This document shows, piece after piece, positions 1 through 5,689 of a DNA stretch of 6,098 nucleotides. The stretch is from Chitinophagaceae bacterium (GTDB lineage: Bacteria > Bacteroidota > Bacteroidia > Chitinophagales > Chitinophagaceae), in contig JAHEZA010000168.1 in assembly GCA_023251335.1 (NCBI GenBank), forward strand, positions 1-6,098, in the 5' to 3' direction. The position numbers and the translations under genes were made by a program. The notes below the pieces were generated by a model. The model saw only the letters and a list, made by a program, of their open reading frames with translations, was not told the DNA's origin and did not search any database. Position 1 is the first letter of the stretch; each line of letters begins with the position of its first letter.

Positions 1-554
1 CTTTCCTTATTAGCACCTTCTTTTATCCAATAAAAATTATCATCCTGGGTGCCGATATATAAATCACCGATATTGTCAATAAAAAGGGTAGATATCTGGC
101 TATTAAAAGTAACCCCTTTTGGCGGGAAAATAAATGGGGGCCATCCTATTCCGGTCATTTCTCCGTTTGGCGTATAATAGAGATTATTATTCTTTGTGGC
201 ATAGAAAAATATACTGTCCGGGCCTTCCACCATGGCCCTTATGCTGTCTTCTGCTTCGGGATTTGTAAAATTTTTTAAGTAACTTTTTTGGCCAGTTATA
301 TTATCTCTGATGTCTCCACTATATAAGATTGCCGGCCCAGTCATTTCATGCCCTTTTAATTTCCAAATTCCGATAGAACTTGACAGACGTACAGGTCCTG
401 CTTTTGTACATAATACTTCATAAAATCTTACGCCCATTTTTTCGGCTCCAGAAATTCTCTCAAATAAAGGCTCCTCCTGGGCCGTTACTGCTGATTTTGT
501 AATAAGAATAATTATAAATACGAGCAATAGTCTTAAAATAAAGCATGTGCGCAT
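1..554 (-). CDS. Secreted protein, N-terminal part, probable beta-propeller (partial)
   Basis: This reading frame is open for 184 codons from an ATG at 554 and runs off the left edge, so the C-terminus is missing. The first 25 or so residues are a classic signal peptide: a short charged start, a long hydrophobic run (ILRLLLVFIIILI), then SAVTAQ with likely cleavage before or after Gln26, as is common in Bacteroidota. The mature part has no recognised catalytic motif. Its end carries two strand-turn-strand units, around SIFFYATKNNNLYYTPNG and TLFIDNIGDLYIGT, whose pattern (hydrophobic strand, D-x-x-G-D/N-hydrophobic-Y-hydrophobic) resembles propeller blades such as NHL or two-component-regulator propeller repeats. 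The propeller call is a pattern judgement from two units only. The gene points away from the NHL lipoprotein across a 1.1 kb gap. The family was not recognised; export is well supported and function is unknown. Confidence 0.85.
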   Translation of the reverse strand, partial: MRTCFILRLLLVFIIILITKSAVTAQEEPLFERISGAEKMGVRFYEVLCTKAGPVRLSSSIGIWKLKGHEMTGPAILYSGDIRDNITGQKSYLKNFTNPEAEDSIRAMVEGPDSIFFYATKNNNLYYTPNGEMTGIGWPPFIFPPKGVTFNSQISTLFIDNIGDLYIGTQDDNFYWIKEGANKE

Positions 555-918
555 GAGTTAAAGTTATGAAGTTTTATATCTTTCTTACTTTCATTTAAAT
601 TTGTGTTTTGCTTTTCTTGTTGATTTCTCGTCCTGGAAGAAAATAAACACAATGATGAACTTCGCTGAAAATAAGATTCTGAAAAAATTGTCGCTGAGGT
701 TATTTTTCCTGAATACCGCCGACTTCTAAAGCTAATTGTATTTTTACCTACTAGGTTATGCGCATTTACCAACTACCTCTTTGGTTTGGTAATTTATATT
801 GATGACCAAATAACCGGATTTGATATTTATTTTACTGAACAAAATAACCTATAGGAAAAGCAAAGCAGTAATGGCACTATTCTTATGAAAGCCCTTTTAG
901 CTATTAGTACTTTCCGGA

Positions 919-1158
919 ATGATGGGTACCGATTCTTTCAGCATGAAAACTTCTAAAGAGAACGCAGTAAAAGAGTATTATTTAAGTGGCTTGCCCGCAT
1001 TAAGAGTTTATGGAAAATATCTTCCTGCAAATGCACTTTTATTTCAACAGTTATCAGCACAAGAGCTTAAAGTGTTTACCATTCTTTCTTCCCTGCCTTA
1101 TGCATATTTTAATTATCACGAAAATTACATTGCAATTATAGCTACAAACATGCGGTAG
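919..1158 (+). CDS. Doubtful 79-codon ORF, hypothetical
   Basis: This is the longest open frame in the gap. It begins at two consecutive ATG codons without a recognisable ribosome binding site and encodes a mixed helical-looking protein with segments such as SAQELKVFTILSSLPYAYF. No signal peptide, membrane segment or known motif is visible. A short frame starting at ATG 885 (MKALLAISTF) would join it through a one-base shift near 914, giving a longer N-terminus, so it could be the remnant of a frameshifted gene. Two stops (1156 and 1162) close the frame at its end. A chance ORF in AT-rich spacer is at least as likely. Confidence 0.2.
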   Translation: MMGTDSFSMKTSKENAVKEYYLSGLPALRVYGKYLPANALLFQQLSAQELKVFTILSSLPYAYFNYHENYIAIIATNMR

Positions 1159-1254
1159 AAGTAGGTGCCACAAGATGTTCTTCATAATACGATGTAAAAA
1201 AGGACTACAATAGAGCACAGACTTCATCCGCTATCAGGTAATTTAAACGATAAC

Positions 1255-1413
1255 ATGGAAACCCGTCTGTACCTATACAGTAAACGAATAAAAAATGCAG
1301 ATTCCTATTTTTCTCTATCAAGTCGCTTTAGCCGGTTAAATAGTGAAACAAGCTCCCAAATTCTGCAACTATTAGATCGGCAGCTACGGCATTCAAAAAT
1401 TTTACTCCCTTAA
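1255..1413 (+). CDS. Doubtful 52-codon ORF, hypothetical
   Basis: A short frame from ATG 1255 to TAA 1411 encodes a basic, probably helical peptide (segments SSRFSRLNSETSSQ and ILQLLDRQLRHSK). It lies outside the other fragments of the gap and has no clear ribosome binding site. No family was recognised. Its heptad-like leucine spacing would fit a short helix, but a 52-codon frame of this kind also arises by chance. It is listed because it may be a piece of the same decayed coding region suspected at 885-1559. Confidence 0.12.
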   Translation: METRLYLYSKRIKNADSYFSLSSRFSRLNSETSSQILQLLDRQLRHSKILLP

Positions 1414-1669
1414 AAGGCATTTCTACCAAATTAAAAACAACAACTACCAAATGTAGCATGATTGCTGTATTGGTCTTGGATATTTTAGCAGTAAGATTTG
1501 CCTACCGGAAATTCTATATCCTAAATATCATTAGAAGCGGAAAACAAGGGCGTGTTTGATTTCCTTGTATCAGTTCACGGTGTTTAAGTGAAAAACAACA
1601 GCTAAGTCCAACCATTGATTATTTATTGAATTAAGCGCTAAAAATATTTTCCACTTTAAATTAAAAATT

Positions 1670-2854
1670 ATGAAACAGATATCGAAAACAAAAAAAGCAC
1701 TTATTGGGTCGTCATTGATTTTGTGTTTATTCACAAATTGTACAAAAAATGAACTGATGACTCCGGATGGAAAATTACAGACCATGGACATGGATGCCGG
1801 TAATGCAAAATCAATTTTTAACAATGTGCTCATCAACACTTTTTCGGGCAGTGACATGTATGGTTATACAGGTGATGGAGGCCTCGTTGCAAATGCTTTG
1901 TTGAATAGTCCACAGAATGTGTATGTTGATAAAAGAGGGGATGTTTATATTTCTGATTTAGGCAATAGCAGGATAAGGAAAGTCGATGGAAGATCGGGCA
2001 TTATTACTACGGTGGCAGGAAACGGAAATTACGGATTTTCGGGTGATGGCGGCCCGGCTGCACAAGCCAGTTTAAACGCTGCATTTCATACAGCAACCGA
2101 TGATTTTGGCAACCTGTATATTTCTGATTTAGCTAATAACAGGATTCGCCGGGTTGACAGGAATACGGGTATCATTAATACCATTGCCGGGACAGGCTTA
2201 TCAGATTTTAATGGTGATGGCCGCACAGCGTTGGAGACGAATCTATATCAACCATTTGGCCTTGCGTTCGATAAAAACGGTGATTTGATTTTTTCAGACG
2301 GAACAGGCCTTCGCTTAAGAAAACTAAATATGAGAACTAAAAGAATATCCACCATTGCAGGTAATGGTAACCGTGGATATGCGGGCGACGGCGGCCGGGC
2401 TAAAAATGCCCTGTTTAATTTTATATGGAATGTAGCTATTGATCATGAATGTGGAGATATCTATGTAAGTGATGAATCCAACTATAGGATAAGAAAAATT
2501 AATCCTTCCTCAGGTGTCATCACTACCGTTGCAGGCAACGGTATTTTAGGAAACAGCGGCAATGGCGGATTAGCTACCAATGCCTCATTTACAGGACCCG
2601 TAGGTATTGCAATAGGCAGGGGTGGAAACCTTTTTATTTCGGATGAAATTCTTTCACAGGTGTACGCCGTTGACAAAGTAACAGGTCGCATAAGAATCAT
2701 TAGTGGAAATGGGACGAATGGATTTTCTGGTGATGGCGGCCCGGCCATAAAGGCAATCTTATCTCACCCTAACAGCCTGTCTTTTGATTCAAACGGAAAC
2801 TTGTATATCTGTGATGCCAATAATAACAGGATTAGAATAATCAGCAGGTTCTGA
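1670..2854 (+). CDS. NHL-repeat six-bladed beta-propeller lipoprotein
   Basis: The 394-residue product starts with a basic N-terminus, a hydrophobic run (ALIGSSLILCLF) and a candidate lipobox FTNC with Cys24, so it is probably a lipid-anchored periplasmic or outer-membrane protein; Asn before the cysteine is not the usual residue. From about residue 60 there are six repeats of about 57 residues, starting near 60, 120, 177, 234, 292 and 349. Each has the pattern G-x-x-G-F/Y-x-G-D/N-G-G-x-A, a hydrophobic strand, G-D/N-hydrophobic-Y-I-S-D, then N-x-R-I-R-K-V and G-I-I-T-T-V-A-G-N-G. The N-terminal strand NNVLINTFSGS (51-61) matches the last strand of each repeat, whereas repeat six stops at RIISRF, so the ring is probably closed by pairing the two ends. 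NHL propellers usually bind protein, sugar or nucleic-acid ligands; no catalytic residues are visible. The start fits an A-rich leader (TAAATTAAAAATT) before ATG. Blade three is the most divergent, with LIFSDGTGLRLRKL. The specific role is unknown. Confidence 0.93.
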   Translation: MKQISKTKKALIGSSLILCLFTNCTKNELMTPDGKLQTMDMDAGNAKSIFNNVLINTFSGSDMYGYTGDGGLVANALLNSPQNVYVDKRGDVYISDLGNSRIRKVDGRSGIITTVAGNGNYGFSGDGGPAAQASLNAAFHTATDDFGNLYISDLANNRIRRVDRNTGIINTIAGTGLSDFNGDGRTALETNLYQPFGLAFDKNGDLIFSDGTGLRLRKLNMRTKRISTIAGNGNRGYAGDGGRAKNALFNFIWNVAIDHECGDIYVSDESNYRIRKINPSSGVITTVAGNGILGNSGNGGLATNASFTGPVGIAIGRGGNLFISDEILSQVYAVDKVTGRIRIISGNGTNGFSGDGGPAIKAILSHPNSLSFDSNGNLYICDANNNRIRIISRF

Positions 2855-2855
2855 A

Positions 2856-3011
2856 ATGAAACTATTATGGGAGCTGCGGCAATGGCAAAAGATTCAAGAA
2901 ATATCATCAGCTTTTTTAGAGACAAATATTAATGCGGATTTTTTGATTTTTAATAAGGCACTCAGCTTATGGGAACAATATAGAAAACTGGCCGGTACCA
3001 CTTCTTTATAA
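2856..3011 (+). CDS. Possible 51-residue small protein, or 5' part of a broken gene
   Basis: The frame starts at an ATG one base after the stop of the NHL lipoprotein gene (TGAAATG), a spacing that would allow translational coupling. The product begins MKLLWELRQWQKIQEISSAF and continues as an amphipathic, helix-like sequence rich in Trp, Leu and charged residues (for example FNKALSLWEQYRKLAG), which looks more protein-like than most chance frames. It has no signal peptide, cysteine or membrane span. The +1 frame is open from about 2944 to TAG 3124-3126 and encodes a plausible tail (CLFEQPFVLNTAVAINAN, then SFCPFCKTYLQS with a C-P-F-C knuckle-like pair). A single-base deletion around 2990-3008 could therefore have split a gene of about 90 codons. 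Whether it is a true small gene, a remnant or chance remains open. Confidence 0.35.
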   Translation: MKLLWELRQWQKIQEISSAFLETNINADFLIFNKALSLWEQYRKLAGTTSL

Positions 3012-3186
3012 CAGGTGTTTATTTGAACAACCATTCGTTCTGAATACCGCCGTTGCAATAAATGCAAATCCTCGGAATAACCTGAAATCCTTTTGTCCAT
3101 TTTGCAAAACATACTTGCAATCTTAGTTAGAATCAATTAGGAATCGTTGCTACACCTCCTGAGATTTACATCATAAAAAGAAGTTT

Positions 3187-4098
3187 ATGAAAAGTATCAT
3201 TTTTTTTACATGCTGTTTCCTGTTTTCAATAAAAGCCGAATGTCAGGTACCTGGAAAAAACATGAGCGATGTTCACACAATTGACGATGAGAATAATGCG
3301 CAAAAGCTTCACGGCTATGATAAAGGGCGTGTAAACTTTTTCATATTTACCAGGGAAAGAAAAGGTCACATTGACCTGTTAGCCTTCTATACATTAGAAA
3401 GAGCGCGTATAGAAACATTATTTCATCATAAGAAATTTTATGTAGTTAATGCCCGCTCTTCTAAAGACGCAACCGTAAAAGTGGACAGAATTCTTCATGA
3501 CAAAAGAAAACTGATTAATAATCTCTGGTTCGATTCTCACGGCCATTATGGTAACCGTTATTCATCATTTCTTATCGGCACAGACCAGTACAGTTATAGG
3601 AACATTCATGATACCAATTCAATAAAATACCTGCAATCATTGGCCTTGTATTGTGATGATAAAACAAAGGTCGGCCTGGGTTCATGCTACGCCGGCGCAG
3701 ACTTTTATTTTCCTGCAACCGATAGCACACCTGCAACAAGAATGAATGGCGACTCGCTCATGATGGGATTGGGTGACATTTTTAGTAGATCAACAATCTA
3801 TGCAAGCGAAAGTTGGGTAATGGCTAAGCCGGGAACTTTTACTAACAGTTTTGGTTTTGCTGGCTGGCCTATACAGAAAAGATTTAAAGACAGCATATAT
3901 GCGCCCGTGTGGGAGCGGATTGGCAAATGGAGGAAGTACTCAACCAAAGACGGAGAATTAAAGAGTATTTCAACCGTAGCATTAGATGGAAAGGGAGATA
4001 TTCATACGAGATACCGTGAGTATAAGAATTTTCACAAGTCAAAGAAGAAGATAACGAAGGCGTTAAGAAGTTTACAACCAGGATTGGCAAAGTTCTAA
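3187..4098 (+). CDS. Secreted caspase/gingipain-like (clan CD) putative cysteine peptidase
   Basis: The 303-residue product has an N-terminal signal peptide (MKSIIFFTCCFLFSIKAECQ, cleavage near residue 20), so it should act in the periplasm or outside the cell. Two motifs fit the clan CD catalytic dyad: a hydrophobic strand followed by His-Gly (NNLWFDSHGHYG, His118-Gly119), and a second strand followed by Ser-Cys (KVGLGSCYAG, Cys167). The 49-residue gap between His and Cys is in the range seen for caspase-type proteins. After the Cys, GDSLMMGLGDIF and STIYASESWVM resemble the next helix and strand of that fold. Proteins of this clan cut after specific residues or, when degenerate, serve as domains of related families such as CHAT or DUF4347. 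No pro-domain, sorting domain or adhesin repeats are present, and the C-terminus (236-303) is basic and lysine-rich. The gene opens the cluster that continues with the methyltransferase 22 bases downstream. Export is nearly certain; the fold call is from motifs alone, and activity is not shown. Confidence 0.72.
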   Translation: MKSIIFFTCCFLFSIKAECQVPGKNMSDVHTIDDENNAQKLHGYDKGRVNFFIFTRERKGHIDLLAFYTLERARIETLFHHKKFYVVNARSSKDATVKVDRILHDKRKLINNLWFDSHGHYGNRYSSFLIGTDQYSYRNIHDTNSIKYLQSLALYCDDKTKVGLGSCYAGADFYFPATDSTPATRMNGDSLMMGLGDIFSRSTIYASESWVMAKPGTFTNSFGFAGWPIQKRFKDSIYAPVWERIGKWRKYSTKDGELKSISTVALDGKGDIHTRYREYKNFHKSKKKITKALRSLQPGLAKF

Positions 4099-4120
4099 AT
4101 ACAAATAAAATATAAAAAAT

Positions 4121-4933
4121 ATGATAGCCCAATCATTCTTAAAGCTTACTGACTATCCTTCTTTCCGAAGGATTATCTGGAAGCCCTTGTATGAAATATT
4201 GGCAAAAAAAATTAAAACGCCTGAATGGCAATTTATGAATTACGGTTATGTTCCTTCTTCGGCAGAAGGACGTCTGGATCTATATCCCGAAGACGAGATT
4301 AACAGGTATTCTTTACAGTTATATCACTACCTCGTTTCTCAGGTGCATGTTACGGGTTCTGAAATTCTTGAAGTCGGAAGTGGTAGAGGTGGTGGCGCCA
4401 ATTATATAAAAAGGTACCTGAAACCGGCTAACATCACAGGATTGGATATAGCTCATCAGGCAGTAAAGCTGGCCAATAATAATTATGCAACCAAAGGTTT
4501 ACATTATGTGCAGGGTAATGCAGAAAATCTCCCCTTTGCTAACGAAAACTTTGATGTAGTTATTAATGTAGAATCATGCCATGCTTATGGTTCAGTGCCT
4601 GTCTTTTTAAAAGAAGTGAAAAGAGTATTACGGCCCGGAGGTTATTTTCTATGTACGGACATGCGATCGCCTAACGGCATGAACACGCTAAGAAATAACC
4701 TGGTTATCACGGGTATGAATATGACAGTTGACCAGGACATTACGCTGAACGTTGTTGATGCAATAGAGATGGAAGAAACGATCAAGCAAAAAAGAATTTC
4801 AGCGAACATTCCACGATGGCTTGCCAAACCATTTAAAGAATTCGCTGGAGTTAAAGGTTCTAAAATTCATGAAGATTTGAATAATGGGTCATTGGTGTAT
4901 CACCGGTTTGTAATGAGAAAGAAAGCAAATTGA
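4121..4933 (+). CDS. Class I SAM-dependent methyltransferase, lipid/fatty-acid O-methyltransferase-like
   Basis: The 270-residue cytoplasmic product is a Rossmann-fold methyltransferase of the Methyltransf_11 type. Visible elements are motif I EILEVGSGRGGGANYI (82-96, the SAM-binding glycine loop), the acidic end of strand two GLDIA (Asp109), the adenine-contact region GNAENLPF (132-139), motif IV FDVVINVESCHAY (144-156) and the post-core LRPGGYF (170-176). The N-terminal EWQFMNYGYVPSS, GRGGGANYI and NVESCHAY are close to what I recall of phthiotriol/phenolphthiotriol dimycocerosate and fatty-acid O-methyltransferases, which methylate a hydroxyl or carboxyl group on long-chain lipids or polyketides. 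A lipid-type substrate is therefore plausible but not proven; other small molecules are possible. No signal peptide or membrane span is seen. The ATG follows an A-rich leader with no SD, 22 bases after the peptidase-like gene, and the next gene follows after another 22 bases, which suggests one transcript. No polyketide or fatty-acid synthesis gene lies in the window. Confidence 0.9.
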   Translation: MIAQSFLKLTDYPSFRRIIWKPLYEILAKKIKTPEWQFMNYGYVPSSAEGRLDLYPEDEINRYSLQLYHYLVSQVHVTGSEILEVGSGRGGGANYIKRYLKPANITGLDIAHQAVKLANNNYATKGLHYVQGNAENLPFANENFDVVINVESCHAYGSVPVFLKEVKRVLRPGGYFLCTDMRSPNGMNTLRNNLVITGMNMTVDQDITLNVVDAIEMEETIKQKRISANIPRWLAKPFKEFAGVKGSKIHEDLNNGSLVYHRFVMRKKAN

Positions 4934-4955
4934 TTACTCACTTAAAACTTACAAT

Positions 4956-5570
4956 ATGAATAAAAATTTTTTCCTGCTGTTATTAGCCACCGCAATAACA
5001 ACCACCTCATGTAAAGTAGTGAATACTTTATATCCTATTTCGGAAAATGAAAATGATTTTTTGTTCAAAAAAGAGTTGATCGGTAAATGGAAAGAACTCA
5101 AAGATACTGCCGGTTATATACACGTAGACACGGTGATGGGATCGGATAAAAAACTTTACATGGCGACAATAATAAGCCCTAACGAAAAGAATAAGAGCAT
5201 AATGGATACCACAAACTTTCGCGTTAGACTGGCTCAAATTGACAAATTGTATTTCATTGATTGCCAACTGAATTTAGAAAGTAGTTTTCCTCAGCGGGCG
5301 GATGATTATGAAGGTTGGCTAATTGTCCGGCATTTTGTTTACCAGATTGTTTTTGATACAGATGACCGGGTAGAAATAATTTATCCGGATCCTGACAAAC
5401 TATTGCAACTGATAGATGAGAAGAAGATACACCTTAGTTACTACAATATCGCCAAAGACAATTACCTGATTCTGAATAAGCCGTCAGAACTGCAAGCAGC
5501 ATTAAAAAAATCTCAACAATACAATTCTTTTTTATATAAAGATAAAGACACACTGATGAGGATAAAATAA
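4956..5570 (+). CDS. Small lipoprotein of unknown function
   Basis: The 204-residue product begins with a lipoprotein signal: MNKNFFLLLLATAITTTSC with the lipid-modified cysteine at residue 19, an SC ending typical of Bacteroidota lipoproteins. The mature protein starts KVVNTLYPISENENDFLFKK and then LIGKWKE, a pattern found in many uncharacterised Bacteroidota lipoproteins, where the GKW segment opens a small beta-barrel or lipocalin-like domain; that fold is only a guess here. The middle is rich in beta-strand-like segments (IDKLYFIDCQLNLES, FVYQIVFDTDDRVEIIYPD) and the C-terminus (about 165-204) is more helical and lysine-rich. No enzymatic motif was seen. Its 22-base gap behind the methyltransferase and the same strand suggest co-transcription, so it may be the envelope-anchored partner of the cluster. 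The lipoprotein assignment is strong; the role is unknown. Confidence 0.88.
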   Translation: MNKNFFLLLLATAITTTSCKVVNTLYPISENENDFLFKKELIGKWKELKDTAGYIHVDTVMGSDKKLYMATIISPNEKNKSIMDTTNFRVRLAQIDKLYFIDCQLNLESSFPQRADDYEGWLIVRHFVYQIVFDTDDRVEIIYPDPDKLLQLIDEKKIHLSYYNIAKDNYLILNKPSELQAALKKSQQYNSFLYKDKDTLMRIK

Positions 5571-5651
5571 ACAGAGCAAACGGACCCGGGCAATGAGGAG
5601 TGTGTTTTTGCCTGATAAATAAAAACAGTCGTTTCACGAGATTTCATTTTT

Positions 5652-5666
5652 ATAAACAACGTTTAT
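5652..5666. promoter_or_regulatory. Inverted repeat ATAAAC-N3-GTTTAT, candidate operator
   Basis: A perfect 6-base inverted repeat (ATAAACaacGTTTAT) sits 23 bases upstream of the serine hydrolase ATG at 5690, inside the 119-base gap (5571-5689) after the lipoprotein gene. The position would suit a repressor or activator site, or a small hairpin in the 5' leader. The arms are AT-rich and short, so chance occurrence is quite possible. I see no clear TTTG/TAnnTTTG promoter in the gap and no convincing terminator. Confidence 0.22.
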
Positions 5667-5689
5667 TTCAAAATCAAAAATCGATCAAC

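Larger units (their letters stand above)
555..1669. other. 1.1 kb region without a confident gene; possibly decayed coding DNA
   Basis: No frame on either strand gives a convincing protein here. It must hold the promoter and leader of the minus-strand gene at 554 and of the plus-strand gene at 1670, but I could not find a clear Bacteroidota promoter (TTTG, about 19 bases, TAnnTTTG) for either. On the plus strand there are several protein-like fragments broken by stops: a signal-peptide-like piece from 566 (MKFYIFLTFI, stop, then ICVLLFLLIS), short ORFs at 885-956, 919-1158 and 1255-1413, and a 70-codon open stretch from 1347 to 1559 with no ATG near its beginning. This is compatible with a decayed gene or simply with AT-rich spacer. 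No mobile-element ends, tRNA or CRISPR-like repeats were seen. Confidence 0.5.

Noticed and set aside
533..772. 79-codon minus-strand frame overlapping the start of the left secreted gene
   Set aside because: Its low-complexity, serine-rich product overlaps the signal-peptide start at 554 in another frame and lacks any recognisable feature.
766..792. Inverted repeat TTACCAA...TTGGTAA in the gap
   Set aside because: Only seven AT-rich pairs around a 13-base loop, with no T tract and no neighbouring gene end; readily explained by chance.
2482..2748. Open frame on the minus strand inside the NHL gene
   Set aside because: It mirrors the repetitive GC-rich Gly-Asp-Gly-Gly loops of the real gene (proline-rich product) and has no independent support.
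709..3052. 13-base direct repeat ctgaataccgccg at 709-721 and 3040-3052
   Set aside because: The match does not extend on either side, and one such pair is expected with fair probability in a 6 kb window; no element boundaries are associated with it.
2894..3136. 80-codon minus-strand frame between the NHL gene and the caspase-like gene
   Set aside because: The product shows no motif or export signal, it is antisense to the more protein-like plus-strand frames, and no promoter or ribosome site is visible.
3187..4098. Reading GSCYAG as the nucleophile elbow of an alpha/beta hydrolase
   Set aside because: The usual G-x-S/C-x-G spacing is not met, and the upstream strand-His-Gly motif fits clan CD better.
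5587..5614. Possible terminator hairpin CGGGCAA...TTGCCTG after the lipoprotein gene
   Set aside because: The stem is seven pairs including one G-U, the loop is 14 bases, and no run of T follows; too weak to call.
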